This document shows, piece by piece, positions 8,314 to 17,219 of a DNA stretch of 39,608 bases. This stretch comes from Propionicimonas sp. GTDB lineage: Bacteria > Actinomycetota > Actinomycetes > Propionibacteriales > Propionibacteriaceae. The position numbers and the translations under genes were made by a program. The notes under the pieces were generated by a model. It was not told where the DNA came from. It saw only the letters and a list, made by a program, of their open reading frames with translations, and made no database searches. The stretch is taken from contig NZ_JARKPQ010000205.1 of the NCBI RefSeq assembly GCF_029975155.1, forward strand, positions 1-39,608, read 5' to 3'. Each line of letters opens with the position of its first letter. Position 1 is the stretch's first letter.

Positions 8314-8571
8314 CTCCTTCTGCTCGCGCAAGCCACTCTGCTCGTGACCGCGAGAACGGCGGCGGGGCGACCACCCAGGCACTGAAGGCGAGCCACCGAA
8401 CCTGGGCCGCTACCATTAATCACGCGCCAGACCATCCCGGGAGGACCTATTGGCAGCCACCATTCGACGCGCACCCGGCGTCTCACGCAGTCAGACTGCC
8501 ACTGCGTAGACCCCCGCACCCTCTCCAGTCACCGTATGCCATACATGGCACCGATCAAGGCATAGCATCGA
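8314..8571. other. Intergenic region before the polymerase gene
   Basis: 258 bases between the DUF4012 and polymerase genes, where base composition drops. It holds a TACCAT -10-like box (8411-8416) and a GGGAGG ribosome-site-like stretch followed by a 19-codon TTG-started frame (8450-8509) that may be a leader or a broken gene start. A perfect 6-2-6 dyad TGCCATACATGGCA lies at 8537-8550, 21 bases before the polymerase ATG. None has independent support. Confidence 0.35.
8537..8550. promoter_or_regulatory. Perfect dyad TGCCAT-AC-ATGGCA, possible operator
   Basis: Perfect inverted repeat just upstream of the polymerase start. It is too short and lacks the base composition of a terminator, so a protein-binding site is more likely. 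No cognate regulator is known. Confidence 0.3.
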
Positions 8572-9843
8572 ATGATCAAGGTTCTACTTAGCCATCACTA
8601 CTGGTATGCAGGCGTTTGGTCGCTCACGCTTTTGCTCTATGTTCTTCCCGTATCAAGGCTGACCGTCCCACTACCCCCAAGCCTCATCACCTTCTTCGGC
8701 ATCACTATCGCAATTTCACTGGCTCTCGGCTACTTCAAATCACGGAATGCGAAGATCCCTGCCATCCCCGAGCCACCCACAACTCTTCGCGAGATCAAAC
8801 CCAAGGTACTCCTCACTCTCACCCTTGCCCTCACAATGCTTTTCATCGCCGACTGGGTCTACCTGCGCGGCGTGCCGGCCCTCTCCGGAGACGCGTACGC
8901 TGGCTACGATCCAACGGCAGCCGCCCAGGCGAGCGTCGGCTTGCCAGTTGTCCATGTCGTAGCAGTTGCCCTGACAGTGGCATACGGGGCCTTCTTGGCG
9001 TACCTATACTCGATATCCAAACGCCCGCTAACTCTCGTGCTGCTGGGTGCCTGCGTTCTCCTTCTCCTCGCCGGTCAGAACCGCGGCTACGCGGTGTTCG
9101 TACTCTTTTTCCTCGTCCTCTTCTACAGCGTCGCTCAAGTTGGTCGGCACAACTGGATCCGTGTCGCGATCATGCTCGTTGCCGGCCTCGCCGTGATCGC
9201 CGTGCTGCTTGGCATTCTCGGGAACTTGCGGAGTGGCTACCCGTGGAACGACTTCACCTACTTCAAGAAAATCGCTGGCTACTATTCGGCGGACGTGGCC
9301 ACCCCGCTCGACGCCTTCAGTTGGACGTATACGTACCTGACATCACCTCTGGCGAACCTTGCCAACACGATCGCGCTCCATCCGGGTGGCGACTCTCCCT
9401 TCACGGTGGTCATCCAGTTCCTCCCCGAGACGTTTTCCAAACGGCTTGGCGGCGGCGCCGAGTTCCCCGTGGCCTACGTCCGCGAGTATCTCAACGCATC
9501 CGGCGGATTCGTAGCCTTCTACGGCGCATATGGAATGGTGGGCATGTACGCCGCGTTTTTCATCATGCTGGCCTACTTCGAGTTCTGGGAGCGACTTACG
9601 GCAAGAACCGGCCACCTGGGCGAGCTCGCGAAGGGCGTCTCGGTCCTCTTCGTGATGGTCAACGTCTTCTACAACCCGTTCAACAACGTCGGCTTGGCCT
9701 ATCTGCCGGTTCTCGTGCTGGCGGCCGGAATACTGCATGCCCGCCTCAGCCAGCGCAAAGATCCTGTGGCGGACGCGTCCGTCGCCAGTGGGAATGGCAT
9801 CGAGCGGGCATTGCAGCGATGGCGCCGAGGTGGCAATGTTTGA
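8572..9843 (+). CDS. Wzy-like oligosaccharide repeat unit polymerase
   Basis: 423-residue polytopic membrane protein with roughly ten or more hydrophobic helices and a large loop in the second half (YFKKIAGYYSADVATPLDAF ... GGGAEFPVAYVREYL). This layout, and its place between initiating-transferase, flippase and GT genes, fits an O-antigen/repeat-unit polymerase that joins lipid-linked units outside the membrane. Primary sequence of this family is poorly conserved, so the call rests on topology and context. The gene is visibly less GC-rich than the flanks, an indication of horizontal origin. Its TGA overlaps the following GT2 start (ATGTTTGA), so the two are coupled. The ribosome site before ATG 8572 is weak. 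Confidence 0.75.
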   Translation: MIKVLLSHHYWYAGVWSLTLLLYVLPVSRLTVPLPPSLITFFGITIAISLALGYFKSRNAKIPAIPEPPTTLREIKPKVLLTLTLALTMLFIADWVYLRGVPALSGDAYAGYDPTAAAQASVGLPVVHVVAVALTVAYGAFLAYLYSISKRPLTLVLLGACVLLLLAGQNRGYAVFVLFFLVLFYSVAQVGRHNWIRVAIMLVAGLAVIAVLLGILGNLRSGYPWNDFTYFKKIAGYYSADVATPLDAFSWTYTYLTSPLANLANTIALHPGGDSPFTVVIQFLPETFSKRLGGGAEFPVAYVREYLNASGGFVAFYGAYGMVGMYAAFFIMLAYFEFWERLTARTGHLGELAKGVSVLFVMVNVFYNPFNNVGLAYLPVLVLAAGILHARLSQRKDPVADASVASGNGIERALQRWRRGGNV

Positions 9844-10585
9844 TGTAGTCGTGGTTGGCTACAACTCATTCATCGAGTCGAGCCCTGCGGTAATAGCAGC
9901 CGCATCGTCCCCGCTCGTCGCAAATATCTTTTACTGCGACAACAGCGAGGACAGGAACGTAGCGCAGAAGAACGCAGACTTCGCTCTAGAGAAGCTGCTG
10001 TACATCGACATGGGGGGCAACAAAGGCCTGTCCCATGCCTACAATCGCGCGGTCGCGATGCGAGAGAGTGCGCATGTCGTCATCTTTGACGACGACACTG
10101 AGGTGACAAACACCTATTTCACCCAGGTCGACGACTGGATTTCAACTCATGGCCCGGCCGATATTTTCGTGCCGATCGTACGTGCCGATGGACAACCATT
10201 CAGCCCGTGCCGACCGTGGCTGTTCAGCTTTCGCCCAATACGCAAGGTACGTGACTGGAACAGCGACTTCAGTGCGATCAATTCGGGCATGGTTGCGGCG
10301 TCATCCGTTTTTGAGCGGTGCAGCTACGATGAGCGGCTCTTCGTCGACTTCATCGACCACCAGTTCATCCTGGACGCGCGGCAGGCCGGCATGCGCATCG
10401 TGCCGATGGATGGCATCTACCTGGATCAGCGATACTCGTTGGTGTCCGATGATCGGCGGGCAGCGACCATCCGCTTGGGCATCTTTCGCCACGACTCGGC
10501 GGTCTATTACCGTACCCCCGCTGGCAGGCTGGCGCGGATGGTCCGGCTCGGGATTCGCACGATCCGCATCTGGATGGCAAAGTGA
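9836..10585 (+). CDS. GT2 family glycosyltransferase (rhamnosyltransferase-like)
   Basis: 249-residue GT-A fold enzyme expected to add one sugar to the lipid-linked repeat unit on the cytoplasmic face. Seen: an N-terminal strand FDVVVVGYNSF, GGNKGLSHAYNRAVAM (nucleotide-binding helix of rhamnosyltransferase-like GT2s) and the metal-binding acidic cluster FDDDTEVT. An INSGMVAAS segment and a VDFIDHQFILDARQ acceptor-side acidic motif follow. The first strand lacks the usual long run of valines and Ser-Asp loop, so it is a divergent member. ATG 9836 overlaps the polymerase stop by eight bases and is preceded by GAGGTGG. Donor and acceptor are unknown. Confidence 0.82.
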   Translation: MFDVVVVGYNSFIESSPAVIAAASSPLVANIFYCDNSEDRNVAQKNADFALEKLLYIDMGGNKGLSHAYNRAVAMRESAHVVIFDDDTEVTNTYFTQVDDWISTHGPADIFVPIVRADGQPFSPCRPWLFSFRPIRKVRDWNSDFSAINSGMVAASSVFERCSYDERLFVDFIDHQFILDARQAGMRIVPMDGIYLDQRYSLVSDDRRAATIRLGIFRHDSAVYYRTPAGRLARMVRLGIRTIRIWMAK

Positions 10586-10682
10586 GGTGCGTGGCGCCCG
10601 TTCGAGCCGATGGTGACCGCGCGGCTCATCCCGATCGTGCGGCGGAGCGTCAACGGCTCGTGTCCTGCGAGGTGAAGCAGCC

Positions 10683-11723
10683 GTGAGCCTGCCTGAGGGC
10701 ACTACAGCACCGATTCTGTCGATCGTCGTCCCCGTCTACCGGGCGGAGCGATACCTGGACACCTGCATCGAGAGCATCGTGAATCAGTCCTTCCAGGAGT
10801 TCGAACTGATCCTGGTAGACGACGGCTCACCCGATCGCAGCGGCGAGATCTGCGACAACTGGGCCACACGAGACTCTCGGGTACGGGTCATTCATCAGAG
10901 CAACTCCGGCGTGAGCGCTGCTCGCAATCGTGGCCTCGATGCGGCACTGGGTGATCTCATCGGCTTCGTCGACGCCGATGACTGGGTCGAGCCAGACATG
11001 TATGAAGTCATGGTAGACGCGCTGAAGAGCAGCGAGGCGGAACTCGTTGTGTGCAACTACTACGTCGACACCCGGCGGGGCGCCAGTGTTGCCGAAGACG
11101 CCGGAGCACCGAAATCGATCGTCCTGCCGGGGGAGCAGGCCTTGGCCGATCTCTGCCGCCCAACCGGGCTTGGTGTGATGGTGTGGAACAAGGTCTTCCG
11201 GTCGCGGCTACTGTCCGGAATCGACTTCCGCGACACGGGCCAGAGTCAGAGCGAAGACTTCGATGTTGTCGCTCGCTGCCTCAAGAGGCTCCCCAGCGTC
11301 CTGCGGCTCTCTTACGCCGGCTATCACTATCGACAGACCAAGTCGAGCCTCATGCACTCAGGTGTCGTATCCATGTCCGGCGTCGAAGTGGCTCATGATC
11401 TCGAGGAGTTCGCTCTGGATCAGGTCCCGTCCGCCCACCCGTTGACGCGGTTTCTGCTCGCCTCCTACATCCTGGATGCCCATCTTGGGATCGCGAGGGC
11501 CCGTCGCGCCTCGGATTTCGCCGCCTTCCTGCGCACCACGAGGCCCTTGCTGAAGGAGGCTTGGGCAACCCTCAAGTCCCCGTCACTCGCACACAGGTTC
11601 ACTCTTCCCACGAAGCGACGAGCGGCGCTGTACCTCGCGGGGCATCGCCCGCTGGCCTTTCGATTCCTCTACGTTCCCGTGGCCCACGCGGTTTCGCGTG
11701 CTCGCCGACACCGGCTGTACTGA
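10683..11723 (+). CDS. GT2 family glycosyltransferase
   Basis: 346-residue GT-A glycosyltransferase. Textbook N-terminal motifs: LSIVVPVYRAERYLDTCIES, the ELILVDDGSPDRS nucleotide loop, NSGVSAARNRGLDAA, and the metal-binding FVDADDW. The middle has VWNKVFRSRLL and a SEDFDVVARCL segment, which fits the acceptor side. The C-terminal third is basic with no transmembrane helix, typical of soluble capsule-cluster enzymes related to EpsJ/CpsJ. GTG 10683 follows a GCGAGGTGAAG site. It lies 97 bases after the previous GT gene with no obvious terminator, so it is probably in the same transcript. Confidence 0.9.
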   Translation: MSLPEGTTAPILSIVVPVYRAERYLDTCIESIVNQSFQEFELILVDDGSPDRSGEICDNWATRDSRVRVIHQSNSGVSAARNRGLDAALGDLIGFVDADDWVEPDMYEVMVDALKSSEAELVVCNYYVDTRRGASVAEDAGAPKSIVLPGEQALADLCRPTGLGVMVWNKVFRSRLLSGIDFRDTGQSQSEDFDVVARCLKRLPSVLRLSYAGYHYRQTKSSLMHSGVVSMSGVEVAHDLEEFALDQVPSAHPLTRFLLASYILDAHLGIARARRASDFAAFLRTTRPLLKEAWATLKSPSLAHRFTLPTKRRAALYLAGHRPLAFRFLYVPVAHAVSRARRHRLY

Positions 11724-11938
11724 GCGGGTCATGGGCGATCGGGCCATAGGGATGCCGGGAGCACTATCACCAACGGAGCGACGCGCGACCCCCAGACTGG
11801 CACTGGAAGCACAACCCGCTGCGCCGTCGATGCGTTGCCCGGCGGACGGCTACGCCGAAGAACGGCTGTCAGGCCCGCTACGATCATCCGCTACGGTCTC
11901 CCGAAGGGCGAGGAGACTCCGCACGAAGCCTGGGAGTC
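11724..11938. other. Gap before pyruvyl transferase, possible promoter
   Basis: 215 bases with no gene. Two TANNNT boxes, TACGAT (11879-11884) and TACGGT (11892-11897), lie 41-60 bases before ATG 11939, and a purine-rich GGGCGAGGAGAC stretch lies between them and the start. A new transcript may begin here. No repeat or strong hairpin was seen. Confidence 0.3.
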
Positions 11939-13060
11939 ATGTTGTTTGAGCCCCGAGTGCTGATACGCACACTCCCTCTTCGGCACGGCAACTACGGAGG
12001 AGCCCTACAGGGCTATGCGTTGCAGCGGATCACAGCACAATTCGCGGTCGAGGTGGCGACAGACGTCTCGGTCGTCCCTTCGGTCAAGGGCAGTATCGTC
12101 AACAGAGTTCTTCCCCTAAAGCAGGCGGTCGTCAAAAGACCCGTCTTCCGCCGTGAGATCGCAGAAGAAGTGCATCGGCCAATAAATCAGTTTCTCGATG
12201 CTCACATGAACTTGACCCGCCTGTTCAAGACGGGCAGACGGCCCGATCCCCAGGTGCTTGATGCCTTCAACACGATCATCGTGGGCAGCGATCAGATCTG
12301 GCGCGCCGCATATGGCGATGTGGCTTCCTATCTTCTTGACTTCCTCCCCGACGAATCACCAGTCCGGCGCGTTGCATACGCCGCGTCCTTCGGTTCGGAC
12401 TCACGAGAGATGCTCGAGCCACTCCGTGCACTTGCGCCATACGCGCGCCGCTTTCGCTCCGTCTCGGTTCGCGAGGACTGGGCGGTTGACGTGTGCTCCG
12501 AACTGTGGGGTGTTGAGGCGAGCCACGTGCTCGACCCCGTGCTGCTGCTCACGGCAGGCGAGTACTCCACCCTCGTCGGCAGCGCGGTGGGTACGGCCAA
12601 GGGTGGCCTCTTCGCGTTCCTCCTCGATCCAAACCCCCGCAAACTGGAGCAGGCCCGCTCCTCGGCATCATTCCTCGACCTCCCCTTGGCAACCATGACG
12701 CCCGCCCCCACCCCTGGCTACGGTGAGTACCACGAGAGCTCACCTGGCGCGCCGCAGCCATCAATGGAAGAGTGGATCGCGAGTTTCGCCGCCGCTGACG
12801 CGGTAGTCACAGACTCGTTTCACGGCGTAGTCATGGCGATCACCTTCGGCAAACCATTTGTTGCGCTCGGAAACGCATCGCGCGGCACGGGGAGGTTCGG
12901 CTCGCTGCTCGGACTGCTCGGGCTCGAGGAGCGCCTGCTGGGCTCCGATGACCTGCCGAGACTATGGAGGGAGCCCGTCGACTGGAGGGCCGTGTCTGCT
13001 GCTCTCGAGGCTGCTCGGTCCGCCTCACTGGAGTTCCTGAAGTCCTCCTTGTCTGAGTAG
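11939..13060 (+). CDS. Polysaccharide pyruvyl transferase family protein
   Basis: 373-residue member of the CsaB/WcaK/Pvg1 family, which transfers pyruvate from PEP to a sugar as a ketal, adding negative charge to surface polymers. Visible marks are the start RHGNYGGALQGYALQR (the nucleotide loop that normally reads NxGxxLQ), IIVGSDQIWR, VAYAASFGSD, SVREDWAVD, and the C-terminal VTDSFHGVVMAI. That last block carries the conserved Asp-Ser-Phe-His-Gly. Such proteins often lie next to FrhB-like Fe-S proteins, as here two genes on. ATG 11939 is weakly supported by CTGGGAG. The acceptor sugar is unknown. Confidence 0.9.
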   Translation: MLFEPRVLIRTLPLRHGNYGGALQGYALQRITAQFAVEVATDVSVVPSVKGSIVNRVLPLKQAVVKRPVFRREIAEEVHRPINQFLDAHMNLTRLFKTGRRPDPQVLDAFNTIIVGSDQIWRAAYGDVASYLLDFLPDESPVRRVAYAASFGSDSREMLEPLRALAPYARRFRSVSVREDWAVDVCSELWGVEASHVLDPVLLLTAGEYSTLVGSAVGTAKGGLFAFLLDPNPRKLEQARSSASFLDLPLATMTPAPTPGYGEYHESSPGAPQPSMEEWIASFAAADAVVTDSFHGVVMAITFGKPFVALGNASRGTGRFGSLLGLLGLEERLLGSDDLPRLWREPVDWRAVSAALEAARSASLEFLKSSLSE

Positions 13061-13065
13061 AGCTG

Positions 13066-13081
13066 CCCGAGGTAGCTCGGG
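13066..13081 (+). terminator. Hairpin CCCGAG-GTAG-CTCGGG after the pyruvyl transferase
   Basis: Perfect six-base stem with a tetraloop five bases after the stop. There is no U-run, which is usual for high-GC actinobacteria. It may end or stabilise the upstream transcript. Confidence 0.45.
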
Positions 13082-13180
13082 AGGGTCCTGTCCGGCTCCT
13101 CCGCCATCGTCCCGTCACGCAGCGGCCACCGCCCGCCCTCAGCAGCTGGGCGCCAGGGTGCCCACGACAGGCAAGACAGG

Positions 13181-13186
13181 TAAGGT
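13181..13186 (+). promoter_or_regulatory. -10 box TAAGGT for the flippase gene
   Basis: TAAGGT is followed by six bases and GTG 13193. Together with the hairpin at 13066 it suggests that a new, leaderless transcript begins with the flippase. Confidence 0.5.
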
Positions 13187-13192
13187 CCAGAT

Positions 13193-14659
13193 GTGAGTCA
13201 GCACGCCGTACGAGGAGCTCGCGGAGGTGGACTGACGATTGTGGGTAGCTCTGCGGCGATTCTGATTCAGGTCGTCTCGGTTACGGTGCTCTCGCGACTG
13301 CTGCGGCCTGAGGACTTCGGGCTGGTCGCCATGGTTGGCGTGTTCGTTGCTCTCGGCAATCTGCTCAAGGACTTTGGGTTGCCGCTCGCTGCGCTGCAAG
13401 CGAAGGACCTCTCGTCACAACAGGCCTCAAACCTGTTCTGGCTCAACGTGGCGCTAGCCGCGGTCACCGCCTTGGCCCTCGCGATCTCGACTCCATTGCT
13501 GGTGGCGTTCTACTCCGAGCCGCGACTCACGACGATCGTGCCGGCGCTCGCTGCAGTCATCCTGCTGGGGGGCGTCGGCTCCCAGCTCCAGGTAGGCCTG
13601 GCGCGTGAGATGCGCTACTCGGTGCTGGTCGGCAGTGATCTCGGCTCCCAGCTGCTAGGACTTGCCGCAGCCATCGCGGCGGCGCTGTCCGGCTGGGGAT
13701 ATTGGGCACTCGTCGCCCAAAGCCTGGTGACACCATTCGTGCTCGTCACCTGGCGCTGGCTGGCCTCGGGCTGGACGCCGTCGCGATTCAGACGTGGCCA
13801 CGACTCGCGACGAATGTTCCGTGTTGGGATGGAATACGGCACGGCCCAATTCCTCACCTTCCTCCAGAACAATGCCGACAGCCTGATCATCGGCGCCCGG
13901 CTCGGCGCCACTCAACTTGGCCTATATAATCGCGGCTACCAGCTACTCACCGGTCCAGCGGATCGGGTCTTTGGGCCGCTCACTCAAGTCGTTATTCCCA
14001 CCATCAATCGTATGCGTGCCGAAGGGAACGCATACGAGCCCTTACTGCTCCGGACCCAGTTCGCTCTCGGCTGCTTCATGGTCTGGATCTTCTCAGTCAC
14101 CGGAGGCACCGCCAGTCGCCTCGTGCCTTTGGTGCTCGGACCCGGCTGGGACTCGACGACTTCTGTCTTTCGCATTCTGGCGATCGGCGGATGCTTCTGG
14201 GTGTTCAGCTACGTGAGCTACTTGGCGTTCATCCTGAACGAGCAGAGTCGCGAGTTGCTCCGGTATAATCTCATCTCGAAGCCGTTGGCAGTGACCTGCC
14301 TCATCGTGGGCTCAAACTACGGTATCGAGGGCGTTGCCTGGGGCTACGTCGTAGCCATGGCGCTGAGCTGGCCATTGAACCTCGCTTGGCTGGCCCGCAC
14401 GGCGAAACTGCCCGCATGGTCGTTCGCGACGAACGGGATCATCGTGATCTGCGCCGGGCTCCTGGGTGGCGTTGCCGGGACAGCAGCCACTGCAGCGACA
14501 GGCTCGCTCCCGGCGGTGATCTCCATCGGCAGCGGAGCGCTGGCCGGGACTGCGGTGATGGCTGGCGTGCTTGCGGCCGTCCCATTGACGCGGCGCCAGC
14601 TGCCGCCTGCTGTGCGTCTGGCAAGCGCAATGCTCGGTCGGGGCCAAGGTCGGACATGA
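13193..14659 (+). CDS. Wzx-like lipopolysaccharide/polysaccharide flippase
   Basis: 488-residue polytopic protein of the MOP exporter superfamily (WzxC-like), predicted to turn lipid-linked repeat units to the outer face. About a dozen or more hydrophobic helices run the length. Family motifs are TVLSRLLRPEDFGLVAMVGVF near the start, GMEYGTAQFLTFLQNNADSL, LIIGARLGATQLGLYNRGYQ and PLTQVVIPTINRM. These are typical of the WzxC branch rather than of O-antigen Wzx. The GTG start is preceded by a -10 box instead of a ribosome site. It is followed closely by the FrhB-like gene on the same strand, six bases apart. Confidence 0.92.
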   Translation: MSQHAVRGARGGGLTIVGSSAAILIQVVSVTVLSRLLRPEDFGLVAMVGVFVALGNLLKDFGLPLAALQAKDLSSQQASNLFWLNVALAAVTALALAISTPLLVAFYSEPRLTTIVPALAAVILLGGVGSQLQVGLAREMRYSVLVGSDLGSQLLGLAAAIAAALSGWGYWALVAQSLVTPFVLVTWRWLASGWTPSRFRRGHDSRRMFRVGMEYGTAQFLTFLQNNADSLIIGARLGATQLGLYNRGYQLLTGPADRVFGPLTQVVIPTINRMRAEGNAYEPLLLRTQFALGCFMVWIFSVTGGTASRLVPLVLGPGWDSTTSVFRILAIGGCFWVFSYVSYLAFILNEQSRELLRYNLISKPLAVTCLIVGSNYGIEGVAWGYVVAMALSWPLNLAWLARTAKLPAWSFATNGIIVICAGLLGGVAGTAATAATGSLPAVISIGSGALAGTAVMAGVLAAVPLTRRQLPPAVRLASAMLGRGQGRT

Positions 14660-14665
14660 GGTGTG

Positions 14666-16066
14666 ATGGCACATCGGTTTGAGGAAGTCCTCTCGCGAGG
14701 CATGTGTATCGGCTGCGGCTCGTGCGCGGTGCGTACCGGTGGCCGCGTGTTCGTCGAGCTAAGTCCCTTGGGGATCTGGCAGGCCAACGCGGGACGAGCA
14801 GAACCGGCTGACCTGCGGGCCGCTTCGCAGGTATGTCCGTTCAGCGACGATGCGGCCAATGAGGACGCTCTCGCCGCTGCGCGATGGCCCGGGCTCCCTG
14901 AAGCCGGCGGCGTCGGCCGTTGGCGCGACGCGTGGGCCGGTCGCGTGTGCGACGATGCAGCGGCGACCGCCAGCAGTTCGGGAGGCCTCACAACTTACCT
15001 TCTGCGAGAACTCCTGAGTGCGGGCGATGTGGATGCTGTCATCCACGTTGGCCGTGCAGCGAACGGTCATTTTGAGTATCAGATCTCCAGCTCGACCGAA
15101 GAGCTGCTGGAGCGCCGGAAGTCCGACTACACCTCGGTCACCTTCGCCGACGTCCTCACCTCCGTACGAGAAGACCCGCGGCGTTTCGCCATTGTTGGTG
15201 TCCCCTGCTTCATACGGGCTGCCCGCCTGCTGGCCGATGCCGATCCCGCAATCGACGACAAGCTCGCCTACTACATAGGTCTCGTGTGTGGGCACCTCAA
15301 AACGCAGTTCTTCGCGGAGTCGCTCGCATGGCAGGCTGGGATCGAACCCGAGGATCTCGGGACGTTCGACTTCCGAGTGAAGGTACCCGGTCGGCCCTCA
15401 AGCCAGTATGCCTTTCGGGCAACGCGACGGTCCTCCGGCGAAGCGGTCGAACGTCCGATGTCAACCACACTCGATGGCGGGTGGGGGTTCGGAGCCTTCC
15501 AGCCTGAGGCGTGCAACTTCTGCGACGACATATTCGCAGAGACCGCGGACGTCGTCTTCGCCGACGCCTGGCTCCCCGAGTACACCGCTGACTGGCGTGG
15601 AACGAACATCGTAGTGAGCCGCTCCGCGAGGGCCTCGGAACTTCTCCTTTCCGGCGCCGCGCGCGACGAGATCACCCTCGAGCCGCTAGGCCTCGACAAG
15701 GTGGCGGCATCACAGGCTGGGAACTTCCGCCACCGGCGAGATGGGCTGCGTGTCCGGCTCGCCGACGACCATGACGCGGGCCTCAGCATCCCTCGCAAGC
15801 GGGTAGAGCCCGGACGCGACCACGTCACACCGCAACGCGTCAGGCTCATCCGGCAGCGGCGATCCATGTCTGCCAACAGCCTGGAGTGGTTCGCCGAGGC
15901 CAAGGCCACCGGAGATCTCAGCCGATACACCGGCCCTATGGCTGCCGCCATAGCCGCCTATCGGCGGCTCGAGTCGCCTCTGTTGCGGCGCGTCCTTGTG
16001 GGAGTCCGTCGTCGACTGCAAGTCGCTCTCGCGTCCGCGCGGCATGCCTTCCGCAAGCACGACTGA
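14666..16066 (+). CDS. FrhB/FdhB-like Fe-S protein (F420 hydrogenase beta-subunit family)
   Basis: 466-residue protein of the coenzyme F420 hydrogenase/dehydrogenase beta-subunit family. The N-terminus has a ferredoxin-like cluster CIGCGSC (Cys 14, 17, 20) completed by a later VCPF near residue 57. Further on come VGVPCFIRAARLL, the YIGLVCGHLKT block, and the conserved C-terminal signature CNFCDDIFAETADVVFADAWLPEY. Characterised relatives bind FAD and F420 in methanogens. Versions in capsule clusters usually sit by pyruvyl transferases and their reaction is not established; a redox step on a sugar is only a guess. I chose ATG 14666 over GTG 14663, as both are in frame and the latter is too near the GAGG site. 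Confidence 0.88.
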   Translation: MAHRFEEVLSRGMCIGCGSCAVRTGGRVFVELSPLGIWQANAGRAEPADLRAASQVCPFSDDAANEDALAAARWPGLPEAGGVGRWRDAWAGRVCDDAAATASSSGGLTTYLLRELLSAGDVDAVIHVGRAANGHFEYQISSSTEELLERRKSDYTSVTFADVLTSVREDPRRFAIVGVPCFIRAARLLADADPAIDDKLAYYIGLVCGHLKTQFFAESLAWQAGIEPEDLGTFDFRVKVPGRPSSQYAFRATRRSSGEAVERPMSTTLDGGWGFGAFQPEACNFCDDIFAETADVVFADAWLPEYTADWRGTNIVVSRSARASELLLSGAARDEITLEPLGLDKVAASQAGNFRHRRDGLRVRLADDHDAGLSIPRKRVEPGRDHVTPQRVRLIRQRRSMSANSLEWFAEAKATGDLSRYTGPMAAAIAAYRRLESPLLRRVLVGVRRRLQVALASARHAFRKHD

Positions 16067-16074
16067 GGTCCTGA

Positions 16075-16092
16075 CGCCACCTGCCCGTGGCG
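16075..16092. terminator. Hairpin CGCCAC-N6-GTGGCG between convergent genes
   Basis: Perfect six-base stem eight bases after the FrhB-like stop. A second inverted repeat, ATGCCCG/CGGGCAT at 16125-16149, follows before the convergent GT2 stop. Together they plausibly end both transcripts. Confidence 0.45.
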
Positions 16093-16169
16093 GAAGGATG
16101 CGGTTGCTTGTCGCTGGACCCACTATGCCCGCGGTGGCGAGTCGGGCATTGCCGTGTGCCGGACCGGTG

Positions 16170-17153
16170 TCAGCCGCGCCCGGGAGCTGATCTGCCTGGC
16201 TCGCGCTGGATCAGCATCGTCACAAGCACCTGACCGAGACAGCGGGTCGTGCCCGCCTTGAGCGTGCGGAAGCGCAACAAGATGGCAAGGCGCTTGAGCC
16301 GTCCCACGCGCGCCAACTCGCCGTAGGCTGCCGCAGCACGAGCGGCATCGTCGGGGAGTAGCTGACCGTAGACGCTGGTGAAACTCTGGGCGGCCCTGAT
16401 CGACTCGAGCGTCGACTGGCGGTACCTCGCGAAGTCCTCAAGCCGGGCGAGGGGATGCCGGGCGGCCCCCACGGCGTTCGCCGAGTGCTGACGATAGAGC
16501 ATGCTCGCATCGTCCACGTAGACGATGCGCCCCAGCCCGGCTGCGACCAGCGCAACCCACCGATCATGCATCCGCACGTAGGTTTCGGGCGGGGTCAGGT
16601 TCACCAAGTCGACGAGCGGCCGGTTCATCAGGGCGGTGCAACCGTTGACAGAGTTCTGAGCCAAGAGTCGCTGCAGGCTCAGGTTGTACGGATCGATCCG
16701 CGAGTAGTGCATGAAGGATGGATCGAGCACCCGCAGGTCTTCGTCCACGACGGCGACATCGGTGAACCCGAGCACGGGAATCCGGTCTCGGCCTTGCGGA
16801 TACTCGGCCCCCGCGACGGCATCCAGAGTCACTTCGATCTTGTGTGGCAGCCAGACGTCGTCCTGATCACAGAACATGACGTACTCTGCCGAGCTACGCC
16901 CGAGAAGGTAGAGGAAGTGTCGTTCAGCGGAACCCCATGCACGCCCACGCGAGAGAACGCGGATCCTCTCGTCACGTTCCGCGTACGCATTGGCGATCGC
17001 CATGGAACCGTCGGATGAGCCGTCATCGGAGATGAGCAGGGTCCATCGGGAGTGACTCTGCGCCTGGATGGATTCGATCTGCTCGGCCAGGAACGCTTCG
17101 CCGTTGAAGACCGCCAGAAGGATGTCGACCGATGGCGCCAGGTCCGCACTCAT
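16170..17153 (-). CDS. GT2 family glycosyltransferase (rhamnosyltransferase-like)
   Basis: 327-residue GT-A enzyme on the minus strand. N-terminal motifs: VDILLAVFNGEAFLAEQIES, the LISDDGSSDGS loop, and MFCDQDDVWLPHKIE, the CDQDDVW form typical of bacterial rhamnosyltransferase-like GT2s. NSVNGCTALMNRPL and MHDRWVALVAA follow. No transmembrane segment is seen. ATG 17153 is chosen because GAGGGG lies seven bases ahead; the frame extends 14 residues upstream without support. It runs opposite to the flippase/FrhB pair and downstream of the GT4 gene, 66 bases away, so the two GTs form a small minus-strand unit. Confidence 0.9.
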   Translation of the reverse strand: MSADLAPSVDILLAVFNGEAFLAEQIESIQAQSHSRWTLLISDDGSSDGSMAIANAYAERDERIRVLSRGRAWGSAERHFLYLLGRSSAEYVMFCDQDDVWLPHKIEVTLDAVAGAEYPQGRDRIPVLGFTDVAVVDEDLRVLDPSFMHYSRIDPYNLSLQRLLAQNSVNGCTALMNRPLVDLVNLTPPETYVRMHDRWVALVAAGLGRIVYVDDASMLYRQHSANAVGAARHPLARLEDFARYRQSTLESIRAAQSFTSVYGQLLPDDAARAAAAYGELARVGRLKRLAILLRFRTLKAGTTRCLGQVLVTMLIQREPGRSAPGRG

Positions 17154-17219
17154 GCCCGGCCCCTCGCCTCGTCCGAACGCCACCTGTCCGAGCACTGCAC
17201 CGTCATCGTCCTCAAGGCC

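Noticed and set aside
5926..8382. 818-residue minus-strand frame
   Set aside because: Antisense shadow of the vanZ-like and DUF4012 genes; Arg/His-rich with no family motif.
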